Shown: piece by piece, positions 46,727 through 55,937 of the stretch
How positions within the stretch are numbered: the first letter of the stretch is position 1
Layout: each line of letters opens with the position of its first letter
NCBI GenBank assembly: GCA_004000515.1
Contig: CP034537.1
Span: 1,488,001 to 1,552,000 of the forward strand
DNA: 64,000 bases
From: Pseudomonas poae
GTDB lineage: Bacteria; Pseudomonadota; Gammaproteobacteria; Pseudomonadales; Pseudomonadaceae
Reading direction: 5' to 3'
The notes under the pieces: generated by a model
The model's database searches: none
Told to the model about the DNA's origin: nothing
What the model saw: only the letters and a program-made list of their open reading frames with translations
Made by a program: the position numbers and the translations under genes

Positions 46727-46752
46727 CCCGACCTCTGATAGATGAGGTCGGG
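46727..46752 (-). promoter_or_regulatory. Leader hairpin covering the Shine-Dalgarno of the barrel gene
   Basis: CCCGACCTC (46727-46735) and GAGGTCGGG (46744-46752) are perfect 9-bp arms with an 8-base loop. In the mRNA the 3' arm is GAGGUCGGG, containing the AGAGGU ribosome binding site 13 bases before the ATG. Folding would hide it, so translation may depend on temperature, ligand or a trans-acting RNA. Confidence 0.7.
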
Positions 46753-46802
46753 AATTTAGCGAGGGGCGTGAGGTTAACTGTCAGGCTATGGGACTGTGGT
46801 TT

Positions 46803-46840
46803 GCGGGAGTTGTCTGTATCGCAGGCAAGTTCGCTCCCGC
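46803..46840. repeat. Degenerate REP-like hairpin
   Basis: GCGGGAG (46803-46809) and CTCCCGC (46834-46840) flank ATCGCAGGCAAG, a piece of the REP consensus. Probably a decayed REP unit between the autotransporter leader and the GNAT gene. Confidence 0.55.
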
Positions 46841-46860
46841 CGGTGTTCCGCCTGGGAGGG

Positions 46861-47531
46861 TCAGGCTCGGCACTCAGCCAATGTCTTCAACTGACCTGAG
46901 CCAGTCTGGTTCCCTTCTGACAACCATGCTTCAAATCCCGCACCAACCGCCGGCCATTCCGAGTCGATGATCGAATACCACGCGGTATCCCGGTTCTGAC
47001 CCTTCACCACCATGTGCTGGCGGAACACGCCTTCAAAGGTGAAGCCCAACCGCTCGGCCGCGTATTTGGAGCGGGCGTTGCCGTTGTTGCACTTCCACTC
47101 CAGGCGACGATAACCCTGCTCGAACGCGTGTTTGGCCAGCAGGTACACCGCCTCGGTACTTTTTGGCGAACGCTGCATCGGCGCGCCGAAGGTGACGTGG
47201 CCGATCTCGATGCGCCCTTGGGCCGGCACGATGGACATCAAGCTGAGGATGCCCTGCACCTGACCGGTCTTGCGGTCGATCACGCTGAAAAAATACGGGT
47301 CGCTGTGTGCCGCGTGATTGTTGAGCCAGTCATTGAATGCACTGCGCTCGGGGAAAGGGCCGTAAGGCAGATAGTCCCATAGCTTGGGGTCGGCGCCAGG
47401 GCCTTGGAGCGCCTGGAACAGTTCGTCGCCATGGCGCGCCGGGTCGAGTTTTTCCAAGCGGATAAAACGCCCTTCAAGCAATTGCACGGTCGGCGCCGGG
47501 ACACCTTTCCAGTCAGCGGGGAAATGGGCAT
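46861..47531 (-). CDS. GNAT acetyltransferase, RimJ/RimL type (one-base frameshift)
   Basis: A base is missing in the G-run at 47518-47521; repaired the product is 223 aa starting MPISPADWKGVPAPTVQLLE. Blocks: GRFIRLEKLDPARHGDELFQ, QGRIEIGHVTFGAPMQRSPK (acetyl-CoA pyrophosphate region) and YRRLEWKCNNGNARSKYAAE then RLGFTFEGVFRQHMV, as in RimL-like N-terminal amine acetyltransferases. Cytoplasmic; the acceptor is unknown. It starts 10 bases after the neighbouring GNAT ends. Confidence 0.85.
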
Positions 47532-47541
47532 GCGGCGCTCC

Positions 47542-47988
47542 TTAAAGACCTTTGCGAAATTGGATGAAACCTGGGCGTTCGGCGATGCGTTCGTAGAGTT
47601 GGATCGCGGTGGCGTTGGTTTCGTGGGTCAGCCAATGCACCTTGCAGCAACCATCGGCCTTGGCAGTGGCGTAGACGAATTCGATCAATTTGCGGCCCAC
47701 GCCGGTGCCGCGTTGGGCGGGGTCCACCAGCAGGTCCTGCAGGTAGCAGGAGTTTTCAATGCTCCAGTTGGAGCGGTGGTAGATGAAGTTGACCATGCCC
47801 ACTGCCTTGCCGTCCTGCCAGGCCAGCGCCGAGTGCGTCGGCTCACGGTCGTCGATCAGGCGTTGCCAGGTGCTTTGGCTCACGGCATCCGGCAATTCGG
47901 TGTTGTAGAACTTCAAGTACGCCTGCCACAGCGGCAACCAAGCCGCGTGGTCGGCGGCGGTGACTTGGCGGATATCGATCTGGCTCAT
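47542..47988 (-). CDS. GNAT N-acetyltransferase
   Basis: Protein of 148 aa starting MSQIDIRQVTAADHAAWLPL. The acetyl-CoA binding loop is LQDLLVDPAQRGTGVGRKLI (Q/RxxGxG/A). The C-terminal block HWLTHETNATAIQLYERIAE is typical of small GNATs acting on diverse amines. The ATG overlaps the stop of the PaiB-like gene (ATGA), so the two are coupled. The combination recalls the PaiA (polyamine acetyltransferase)-PaiB pair of Bacillus. A polyamine substrate is therefore plausible but unproven. Confidence 0.87.
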   Translation of the reverse strand: MSQIDIRQVTAADHAAWLPLWQAYLKFYNTELPDAVSQSTWQRLIDDREPTHSALAWQDGKAVGMVNFIYHRSNWSIENSCYLQDLLVDPAQRGTGVGRKLIEFVYATAKADGCCKVHWLTHETNATAIQLYERIAERPGFIQFRKGL

Positions 47989-48623
47989 TCTGCGACTCCT
48001 TGGGGAATAAAGCGGGCGAGGTTTTGGTCGCGCACGTCGGCGCTGGTGGCCAGGCCTTCGCGCACACCGGCGATATCGGCCGGGCTGCGGTTCTGACTGA
48101 GTTTGCGCTTGCCGATCAGGCGTTCCATCGGCAGGGCGAAGCCGACAATGGCCTTGAGCATGCCGTCGATGTAGTCGGCCGGGGCGTCGCTGACTTTCCA
48201 CGGCTGGGCGCGGCTGCCTTCGTGGCGGTCGGTGAGGGCGCTGACCAGGTTGAGCAAACGCTCTGCATCGGTGAACACCTCGGCCTTGCCGTAGGCGTGC
48301 ACCGCGATGTAGTTCCAGGTGGGCACTACTTTGCCGTGCTCGGCCTTGGCCGGGTAAAACGCCGGGCTGATGTAAGCCTCGGCGCCAGCAAAGATCACCA
48401 GGGCGTCGCTGCCGTTCTGCAAGTCTTTCCACTGCGGATTGGCCTTGGCCAAGTGCCCGTAGAGCGTGCCATTCGGGCCTTCATCGGGGTTGAGCAGCAG
48501 CGGCAGGTGGCTGGCCAGCAGGCCTTGTTCGCCAACGGTCACCAGCTGCGCCAGGCGGGTGTGCTGGATCAGTTGATGCAGTTCGGGCAAGTCGTCGAGG
48601 GCAAAGGCGCGAGGTGTGTACAT
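47985..48623 (-). CDS. PaiB-type FMN-binding protein
   Basis: Protein of 212 aa starting MYTPRAFALDDLPELHQLIQ. PaiB blocks: LVTVGEQGLLASHLPLLLNP, LYGHLAKANPQWKDL, VIFAGAEAYISPAFYPAKAE and VVPTWNYIAVHAYGKAEVF, then LIGKRKLSQNRSPADIAGVR. Family members bind FMN and include a Bacillus repressor of sporulation and protease genes. Coupled to the downstream GNAT; divergent from the MocR gene. Confidence 0.88.
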   Translation of the reverse strand: MYTPRAFALDDLPELHQLIQHTRLAQLVTVGEQGLLASHLPLLLNPDEGPNGTLYGHLAKANPQWKDLQNGSDALVIFAGAEAYISPAFYPAKAEHGKVVPTWNYIAVHAYGKAEVFTDAERLLNLVSALTDRHEGSRAQPWKVSDAPADYIDGMLKAIVGFALPMERLIGKRKLSQNRSPADIAGVREGLATSADVRDQNLARFIPQGVAE

Positions 48624-48664
48624 GGAAATTTTCCTTGGCGAATGCCTGCATCCTAGGCAGGCTA

Positions 48665-48685
48665 ATGGCTCGTTGAAAGAGCCAT
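48665..48685. promoter_or_regulatory. Inverted repeat in the paiB / MocR intergenic region
   Basis: ATGGCTC and GAGCCAT (7-bp perfect arms, 7-base spacer) lie midway in the 87-base gap between divergent genes, 26 bases before the MocR start. Candidate operator for the MocR regulator, which often represses itself and a divergent target. Confidence 0.5.
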
Positions 48686-48710
48686 CTGGCGTCCATTTCA
48701 TAGGTCCAAT

Positions 48711-50252
48711 ATGTCGCCCATTACACCGCCGTTGTCCTTCAACCCCGCCGGTATCGAGCTGGACCGGCGCCAGGGGCTGACACGCCAATTGTATGAAGCC
48801 CTGCGCCAGCGTGTGCTGGATGGGCGACTGGTCAGTGGCACGCGCTTGCCCGCCACGCGTGACTTGGCGGCGGCGTTGTCGATCTCGCGCAACAGTGTGG
48901 TGCGTGCCTACGATCAGCTGTACGCCGAAGGTTTTATCGAAAGTCGGGTCGGTGATGGCACTTATGTTGCGCAACTGCCCACGGCCAAAAAGTTACCCAC
49001 AAAACTGTCCACAGGGTTTTCAACAGGCTTATCCCCAACCTTATCCACAAAATGGGCAAAATTGCCCGAAGATTTGGATTGTGAAGTTATCCACAGCGGC
49101 GGCTTGGGTCGGGTACAAAGTAACCATTTGCCGCAGCCACCCTCCGGGCCGCCGCGGGCCTTTCGCGTGGGTGTGCCGGCATTTGATCTGTTTCCGTTCG
49201 AGGTGTGGGCCAAGCTGAATGCGGCTTTCTGGCGCAAACCGGACCTGGAACAACTGTGCTACGGCGACCCGGCGGGTGACGGCCGATTGCGCGGTTTGAT
49301 CGCCGCTTACCTGCGCAGCTCCCGAGGCATGCAGTGCTCCGCTGAGCAAATTGTGATCACCAGTGGTGCACAGCAAGCGATTAGCCTTTGTGCACAGTTG
49401 CTGGTGGAGCCCGGCGACGGGGTTGCTGTGGAAAACCCGGGGTATCGCGCGGCAGGTCATGCGTTCGCTCTGGCTGGAGGGAAATTGCACGGTGTGCCGG
49501 TGGATGGCGAGGGTATCGACTGCCAGGTGCTCAACACACTGGATGACTGCCGTGTGGCCTATGTCACGCCGTCCCATCAGTACCCTCTGGGCGTGGTGAT
49601 GAGCCTGGCACGGCGCCTGGAGTTGCTGGCCTGGGCCGAGCGCACGGGGGGATGGATCATCGAGGACGACTACGACGGCGAGTACCGCTACAGCGGCGCG
49701 CCTCTGTCGCCCTTGGCCGCGTTGGATCGCAACGGTCGCGTGCTCTACGTCGGCACCTTCGGCAAGGTGGCGTTTCCGGCCTTGCGCCTGGGTTACCTGG
49801 TGCTGCCGCCGGGTTTGGTGGACGCTTTTGCTCGTCGCCGCGCGGTGGACATGCGCCACTCGGAAATCAGCACCCAAGCGGTGATGGCCGAGTTCATGGC
49901 GGCGGGGCACTTCCAGCGGCATATCCGCCGTATGCGCCGAGCGGCCTTGAGTCGGCGCAACGTATTGCTGGCGGGCTGGCCTGATGATTTGCCGGGTGTC
50001 GGCGAGCTGCCCAGCGTGGCGGCGGGGTTGCACCTGACCGTGCGGGTGAACAGCCTAGCGCGCGAACAACAACTGCTCGACCAGGCTCATGACGTGGGGG
50101 TTGAGGTCAACGGTTTGAGCAGCTACTGGTTGTCGCACTCCAGCACGCCACCGGATCAGCGCGCGGGCCTGGTGATGGGGTTTGCCGCCGTACCCGAGGC
50201 GGCGATCACACTCGCACTGAAGCGTCTGCGTGCCGCGTGGCAGCCCGGATAA
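48711..50252 (+). CDS. MocR-family regulator (GntR wHTH fused to aminotransferase fold)
   Basis: Protein of 513 aa. Residues ~20-85 are a GntR winged helix (QLYEALRQRVLDGRLVSGTR; RDLAAALSISRNSVVRAYDQ). A ~50-residue linker rich in Lys, Thr, Ser and Leu follows, encoded by a run of DnaA-box-like repeats. The rest is a class I aminotransferase fold: GDGRLRGLIAAYLRSSRGM, VTPSHQYPLGVVMSL, and YVGTFGKVAFPALRLGYLVL with the PLP Lys. Members such as PdxR, TauR and GabR sense PLP or amines. The divergent paiB-GNAT pair is the likely target. Confidence 0.88.
   Translation: MSPITPPLSFNPAGIELDRRQGLTRQLYEALRQRVLDGRLVSGTRLPATRDLAAALSISRNSVVRAYDQLYAEGFIESRVGDGTYVAQLPTAKKLPTKLSTGFSTGLSPTLSTKWAKLPEDLDCEVIHSGGLGRVQSNHLPQPPSGPPRAFRVGVPAFDLFPFEVWAKLNAAFWRKPDLEQLCYGDPAGDGRLRGLIAAYLRSSRGMQCSAEQIVITSGAQQAISLCAQLLVEPGDGVAVENPGYRAAGHAFALAGGKLHGVPVDGEGIDCQVLNTLDDCRVAYVTPSHQYPLGVVMSLARRLELLAWAERTGGWIIEDDYDGEYRYSGAPLSPLAALDRNGRVLYVGTFGKVAFPALRLGYLVLPPGLVDAFARRRAVDMRHSEISTQAVMAEFMAAGHFQRHIRRMRRAALSRRNVLLAGWPDDLPGVGELPSVAAGLHLTVRVNSLAREQQLLDQAHDVGVEVNGLSSYWLSHSSTPPDQRAGLVMGFAAVPEAAITLALKRLRAAWQPG
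48992..49096. other. Cluster of DnaA-box-like sequences inside the MocR linker
   Basis: Two consensus boxes TTATCCACA (49041-49049 and 49087-49095) plus degenerate copies GTTACCCACAA, CTGTCCACAGG and CTTATCCCCAA, all in the same orientation within 105 bases. Spacing is irregular. They encode part of the flexible inter-domain linker (for example LSTKWAKLPED). Confidence 0.6.
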
Positions 50253-50325
50253 CTAACTACCGTCCTGCCAGGAGACGAGGTCATTACCGTGATGGATCCC
50301 TCTGTACTGTGCACGGTAAACGATC

Positions 50326-52595
50326 ATGCCCGACCTGCTTTCCCCATTAACGGCTGTTGATTCACTGCAGCTGCGTATCTGCCAACTGTTCGCCTTGCGC
50401 CCGACCCTGGGCACGCTTGGCGTTACTCAAATCCAGCTCGATGCCGATCCTGAGTCCGTGCTGGAGTATTACGCCGAGAGTTTGGTCGATTTTTTCTGCG
50501 CCACCGACACAACGTCAGAAAGCCGCTGGGAGCGGTTGACGCAGCTGCTTGCGCAGCGACTGCGCAGAGTCCTGCATAAACAGACTGACCCCATTACCCG
50601 CCGCATGCTTCAAGCGGTACTTGCCTTTCCCGACAGCGGCGAGCGAACGCCAGCGTTTGAGACGTACGCCTTAGGGCGCCCCAACGACCTCGCGTTGGTG
50701 ATTGTGGGCGCCAACAAAACCCTGGTCTACTCCTTGGGGTTTGGCCTTGAGACGTTTGTGCCGGCTCTGCCGGATCACGTGCTGGAAAACGCGGAACGGC
50801 TGGAACATGACGTTTTTGAAGGTTGGGCGTTGTGCGCGCTGGAGGCGATGTTGCAGCGAATTGACGCGATTGACCTCAGTGAGCCACCGCGCCGTGAACA
50901 TCTGGATCGGCAACTGGCCTGGGCTACGCGGTTCCGTGATTTCTTCCAGCAGGATCCCGAACAGGAAACATTACGCCAACAGCTCCCGACCTGGTTGAAG
51001 GATGCTTGTGCTGAAGGCCGGCTGGCCTATAGCAAGCTCTTGGCGGCGATGGCCGGGGCTCACCAAAAATACTGCGCGCCAACCCTGCTCGACACGTTGC
51101 CGGACGATGGCAGTGCACACCAGGCCTGTTTTGCTCGGGACATGGCTCTGCAGTTGTGTCGGGTGGCATTGGAGTGCAGCTTTCAGGGCCGGGCGGGAAT
51201 CACGCTTGATGGCTATAACCGCCTGCGCGTGGCAGTGAAAACCTATGCGACCCATCGTCATGTGCAGGGTGAGCCGATGATATTCCGGCGTTTGACGGAT
51301 GAGTCGGGTTATCTGATTGGTGCCCAGAGCGATGAGTCGGGGCCCTGGTTGGTTTTCCGACCGGGGTCGACACAGGTTTTGCAGCAAGTAATGACTCCGC
51401 CCGCGTCGGGGCCAGCGTTGCCCAAACCCTTCGCCGACCTGTTTCGGGCGAGACAGGCGCTGGTCGGTAGTCCGTTCAATGTGTTACTCGCCGCCGACGC
51501 TGATAGCGCGTGGCGCGCAGACAATGGCCTGATGCGCAGTGTGGCCTTGCTGCTGGTTTATCCTGTCCTGTCGCAGAGCGTAGAACCTGTTCAAATGCAC
51601 CCACGGGTTAAGCGTCTGGATGTCAGTTGGGCAGGTGCCCGCCAGGCGCTTTCGGCTTTACAGCAACATCGGTTGGCTGCACTACGACGCCCGCACCGGG
51701 TGGGGGAACTGATTCGTGAGGGTGTCCATAAGGGCCTGCATCTCTTCAATTCCCTGCTCATCTACAACAAAGACGAGAACCACATTCACGTGTTGTCGCA
51801 CAATCGCATCCACCCGGTTATCAATGTCAATGTTTCGGTGCACCGATTGGTCGACAGCCCCGACCACCCGGAGGCTGTTGGACCTGACATCTCGAGCAAT
51901 GCCGAAGGTATCTGGGAGATCAGCCGATCGCCTCGGTTCAAGCGTGAAGTGGAAGGGCTGAGTGTTCGCGGGTGTAAGGCATTTGATGCAGCCCGAGCCG
52001 CACTGACTCAAGTCAACAGGGAGGCAGGTGAAGCCATTTTGCCCGGCACGCCACCTGTCGAAGTTGAGGAACGGTTCGAGCGCTTGGCTCAAACGTTGGA
52101 CAATGCCGCCAAGGTGCTCGTGCAATTTACTCAGCGCCTCGCTACTGCGGACTCTGCCGCGTTGGTCCTTCAATTGCGAGCAACAGCTGCTGAACTGCGC
52201 GTCAACGGTCGTCGCCGGCGTATCGATTTGACCCGGCGCAGCCAGACACCGACCGTAGGCGATGTTCAATACCTGCTTGAACAGCAGGTAGTCAGTATCA
52301 GCCGGCTCAATGGCCGTGAGGAGGAAACCATCGACGGCACGGTGGACTACCTGCAGGAGTTCGCGGTGTTGGACGGGTTGGAGGACCACCGTCCCCTCTG
52401 GTACGCCCACTTTCACTACCCTGCACCGGACACTTCGCAAGACCAGCCCTCCACGGCCCACTTGAAGTTAGCCAGCCAGCGCAGATTGGGCCGTGTCTTT
52501 GAGCAGGCCGAGAGGGGGCTGGTCGCAGCACACGAGTCTACCGTGCACCGATCAGCACACCGTCTGGCCGGCGGATTTTTCTGGATGTCCTGTAG
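50326..52595 (+). CDS. Dermonecrotic-toxin-domain-like protein, short paralogue (one-base frameshift at 3' end)
   Basis: A base is missing near 52568; repaired the product is 756 aa ending RRIFLDVL. There is no signal peptide and no membrane span. The middle shares blocks with the 1532-aa protein at 55938-60532: MALQLCRVALECSFQGRAGI and VQGEPMIFRRLTD against ALQCKLLDEGAIDEQGYAYV and VQGQPIIMRPLG. The end carries the shared LWYAHFHY motif. Such proteins are large Pseudomonas proteins annotated with a dermonecrotic toxin domain (DUF6543). No catalytic motif is recognisable. Its own promoter region (50253-50325) shows nothing clear. Function, including toxicity, is inference. Confidence 0.65.
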
Positions 52596-52602
52596 CACTT
52601 AT

Positions 52603-52624
52603 GGGAGCGAGTAGTTCCGCTCCC
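52603..52624. terminator. REP-like hairpin after the short toxin-like gene
   Basis: GGGAGCG and CGCTCCC form a 7-bp perfect stem with an 8-base loop, flanked by REP-like TGGGAGC/GCTCCCACAG. There is no T-tract. It separates the convergent toxin-like and polyamine-binding genes. Confidence 0.5.
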
Positions 52625-52630
52625 ACAGCA

Positions 52631-53722
52631 TCAGGTTCCCGACTTGATCTTGGTCCATGCCCGTGTCCTGGCGCGTTCGGCGTCACGGCCCAGGGGTTTC
52701 AAGGTGTAGAGCGTGGCCATGGCCGCCTCGGTCGGGTACAGGTTGGGGTTGTTGCGAATCGTCGGATCAACCTGCTCCGTCGCATCCTTGTTCGGGTTGG
52801 GGTAGCCGACAAAATCGCTGATCGGCGCGATCACCTGGGGTTGCAGCAGGTAGTTGATGAAGGTGTAGGCGTCCTGCGGGTTTTGGGCTCCTTTGGGAAT
52901 GGCGAGCATATCGAACCAGATCGGCGCGCCTTCCTTGGGCAGACGCATGTCCACGATCACGCCGTTCTTGGCTTCTTTGGCACGGTTGGCGGCTTGGGAG
53001 AAGCTGCCCGAGTAACCCACGGCCACGCAGATGTCGCCGTTGGCGATATCGGCCATGTACTTGGACGAGTGGAAGTAGGTGATGTAGGGGCGGATCTTCA
53101 TCAACAGCGCTTCAGCCTTGACGTAGTCCTTGGGGTTGCTGCTGTTGGGGTCCAGCCCCAGGTGCTGCAGGGCCAGCGGAAGGATTTCCGAGGGCGAGTC
53201 GAGCAAGGCGACGCCGCATTGCTTGAGCTTGCTGATGTTTTCTTCCTTGAAGATCAGGTCCCAACTGTCCACCGGCGCGTTCGGCCCAAGCACCGCCTTG
53301 ACCTTGTCCGGGTTGAAGCCGATCAGGATGGTGCCGTACATGTAGGGCACGGCAAATTTGTTGCCGGGGTCGTTGGCTTCGATCAGCTTCATCAGCTTGG
53401 GGTCGAGGTGGTTCCAGTTGGGTAACTGGCTGCGGTCCAGGGGCTGGAACACCCCGGCTTCGATCTGCTTGGCGAGGAACACGTTGGACGGCACCACCAC
53501 GTCATAGCCTGAGTTACCGGTGAGCAGCTTGGCTTCCAGGGCTTCGTTGGTGTCGAAGATGTCGTAGACCAGCTTGATCTTCGGGTTCTGCGTCTTGAAG
53601 TCTTCAAGTGCCTTGGGTGTGATGTAGTCGAACCAGTTGTAGACCTTTAGGGTTTTTTCTTCGGCCTGCACAGCGCCGCTCAAAACGGCGGCGCACAGGG
53701 CCAGTGAGGTGAGCATCTTCAT
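52631..53722 (-). CDS. Polyamine ABC transporter substrate-binding protein (PotF/SpuD type)
   Basis: Protein of 363 aa with a signal peptide (cleavage after SGAVQA, about 20). Blocks: LKVYNWFDYITPKALEDFKT, YDVVVPSNVFLAKQIEAGVF, DICVAVGYSGSFSQAANRAK and GAPIWFDMLAIPKGAQNP. The aromatic and acidic residues (W, YSGS, D) are those that bind diamine groups in PotF/SpuD proteins. It captures putrescine, spermidine or acetylated polyamines in the periplasm. No permease or ATPase genes are adjacent, so it must borrow a transporter. The ATG overlaps the aphA stop (ATGA). Confidence 0.9.
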   Translation of the reverse strand: MKMLTSLALCAAVLSGAVQAEEKTLKVYNWFDYITPKALEDFKTQNPKIKLVYDIFDTNEALEAKLLTGNSGYDVVVPSNVFLAKQIEAGVFQPLDRSQLPNWNHLDPKLMKLIEANDPGNKFAVPYMYGTILIGFNPDKVKAVLGPNAPVDSWDLIFKEENISKLKQCGVALLDSPSEILPLALQHLGLDPNSSNPKDYVKAEALLMKIRPYITYFHSSKYMADIANGDICVAVGYSGSFSQAANRAKEAKNGVIVDMRLPKEGAPIWFDMLAIPKGAQNPQDAYTFINYLLQPQVIAPISDFVGYPNPNKDATEQVDPTIRNNPNLYPTEAAMATLYTLKPLGRDAERARTRAWTKIKSGT

Positions 53723-54759
53723 CGGGCGGCTCCTTCTGATTCGAAACCTTCAAGAACGTTGACGGCATTGATGCCGATTTCTTCGACAGCGTAGCCGCCT
53801 TCCATCACGAACAGCGTGGGCTTGCCCAGGCGTGCGAGTCGCCGGCCCATGGCCAAGTAGTCCGGGCTGTCGAGTTTGAACTGTGAAATCGGGTCGTCCT
53901 TGAACGTGTCCACGCCCAGGGACACCACGATGACGTCGGCGCCGTAGCGTTCAGTTTGCTTGCACACCTCTTCCAACGCTGCGCTCCACTGATCCCAGCC
54001 AGATCCGGCGGGCAGCGGGTAGTTGAAATTGAAACCTTCCCCGACGCCTTCGCCCAGCTCGTCGGCATAGCCGAGGAAGAATGGGAACTCCGCTTCCGGG
54101 TGGCCGTGGATCGAGGTGAATAGCACGTCGCTGCGTTCATAGAAAATCGACTGGGTGCCGTTGCCGTGGTGGTAGTCCACGTCGATGATTGCCACCTTCT
54201 TGTGGCCTTGGTCGAGAGAACGCTTGTGCGGCAATCGCCGCGTTGTTGAGGTAGCAATAACCGCCCATCAAGTCGCCAGCTGCGTGGTGACCCGGCGGGC
54301 GGCACAAGGCGAAGGCACTGTGGGCGCCTTGCTGGATGGCCTGCTGTGCGGTGAGCGCCACTTGCGCTGCGCTGTACGCCGCTTGCCAGGTACCGGCGGT
54401 GATCGGTGCGCCACCATCGAAGCTGTAGTAGCCCAACTGGCCATGCAGGCTGGTGGGCAATACCCGGCGCAAGGTACGAGCAGGCCAGGTGTAGGGCAGC
54501 AAATCGCCGTCCTGGCCATATTCAGTCCAGCGGTCCCAGGCGCCTTTGAAAAGTCGAGGTAATCGCGGCTGTGAATGCGTTGCAGTGGTGCCAGGCCGAA
54601 GTCCTGCGGTGCCTGAACCGGGCCGAGGTCACGGTCCTTGACTCGTTGCAGCACATGGTCGGCGCGAGAGGGCATCTCGAAACAGGGCATTAGTTGCCCG
54701 TCCATCAATTCACAGCGTCCATGGTGCAGATGGTGATCGTCGGAGTAGATCGTCAGCAT
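53719..54759 (-). CDS. aphA: Acetylpolyamine amidohydrolase, histone-deacetylase family (two indels)
   Basis: A missing base at 54549-54552 and an extra base near 54215-54219 split the gene; repaired the product is 346 aa. Starts MLTIYSDDHHLHHGRCELMD with GGGGAG before it. HDAC-fold catalytic blocks: LCRPPGHHAAGDLMGGYCYL (tandem His), VDYHHGNGTQSIFY (zinc Asp/His), SLGVDTFKDDPIS (second zinc Asp) and FVMEGGYAVEEI. It removes acetyl groups from acetylated putrescine, cadaverine or spermidine. Coupled to the polyamine-binding protein. Same pair as PA1409-PA1410 in P. aeruginosa (from memory). Confidence 0.9.
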
Positions 54760-54881
54760 GGGTACTCCCCGCAGGCTCATTGTTGTGCCTTGCAGTGTTG
54801 CGGTGCGGGTCGCTCAAGAGAATGGCAGGGGCGGCCAGAAGGGGATAAATGTGGCCAAAGGAAGTGACCGCAATTCGCCCA

Positions 54882-55919
54882 TTAATGGCGCATCAGGCTG
54901 GGCGCCACACCACTCCAGCGCACAAACGCGTGGCGAAAGCTCGCGGTCTCACTGAAGCCCAGTTGTTCGGCGATCTGATGTATCGGCATTTGGTCCTGCG
55001 CCAGCCACTGTTTAGCCTGCTCAAATCGCAGTTCATCGAGCAGTTGCTGGTAGCTGCAACCCAATGCGTGCAGGTGCCGGCGTAGCGTTCGGGCTGAGCA
55101 GTTCATCTGTGCCGCCAGGCCATTTAGCCCGGGAGCGGCGTGCAGTTGATCAGCCAGCAGTTGGCGCACGCGATTGAGCCAAGCCTGGCGCCCGGTGAAT
55201 TCGGAGTTCTGTTTGCGGCAGCGCTCAGCCATGGCTCGGTGGGTGATGGCGTCCGCCAATGGAAGAGGTTGTTGCAGCCACTGCCGGTCGAAAGCAAAGC
55301 CATTGGTCAGCGCGTCAAATTGTAAAGGGCAGTCGAAACATTCCGTGTAACGGACGTGGTAATCCGGCGCCGCGTAATCGAAGCGCGCTTCACGAAGCGG
55401 TAGCGAGCGGCCAAGCAAGTCATCGCAGATGACCTTCATCGACACCAAACAAAACTCAACGTTGAACGCCGCCAACTCGGGGTTTTCCCGATAGTCGCCA
55501 GCGGTCAGCCAGATCTGCTCGCCATCTTCCACCAAGCTGAGCTCGAAAAGTGTTCCCAACAGCGCCGGATAGCGCAGTGCCAGGCGCAAAGCGTCACCTA
55601 AGGTGGCACTGGTGAGCAGCGCATAGCCGAGCAAGCCGTAGCTCGACACATGCATGCGCTGGCCCAGTTCCAGGCCAATGTCCTGGCGCAAGGCCACGGC
55701 GTTGGCGCAGACGCGCATCTCCTGGCACGTTGTGATGCGCGTATCAGCGTGGCGCAGATCCGCCACGCCAATACCGCTGCCGGCCAGTAGCACGTCGCTC
55801 GGCAGGCCCTGATCCTTGAAGGTGGTCAGGACCAGCGACACGGCATTGAGGGTGGTCAGGTGCGAATGCAACATGGGGAAACCAGTGTCAGGGTATGGCA
55901 CTGGCGCAGCAAGTTGCAT
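54882..55919 (-). CDS. AraC-family regulator
   Basis: Protein of 345 aa from the ATG at 55919, chosen for GGAGGG five bases upstream; an ATG at 55931 would add four residues. The N-terminal 200 residues are an effector-binding domain of the OruR/ArgR-like type (MRVCANAVALRQDIGLELGQ, SSYGLLGYALLTSATLGDAL). The C-terminal 100 are two helix-turn-helices (LAAQMNCSARTLRRHLHALG; IAEQLGFSETASFRHAFVRW). It lies 122 bases upstream of and codirectional with aphA, so it probably activates the acetylpolyamine genes. Only 18 bases separate it from the end of the large toxin-like gene. Confidence 0.87.
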   Translation of the reverse strand: MQLAAPVPYPDTGFPMLHSHLTTLNAVSLVLTTFKDQGLPSDVLLAGSGIGVADLRHADTRITTCQEMRVCANAVALRQDIGLELGQRMHVSSYGLLGYALLTSATLGDALRLALRYPALLGTLFELSLVEDGEQIWLTAGDYRENPELAAFNVEFCLVSMKVICDDLLGRSLPLREARFDYAAPDYHVRYTECFDCPLQFDALTNGFAFDRQWLQQPLPLADAITHRAMAERCRKQNSEFTGRQAWLNRVRQLLADQLHAAPGLNGLAAQMNCSARTLRRHLHALGCSYQQLLDELRFEQAKQWLAQDQMPIHQIAEQLGFSETASFRHAFVRWSGVAPSLMRH

Positions 55920-55937
55920 GCCGCCCTCCATCGTCGG

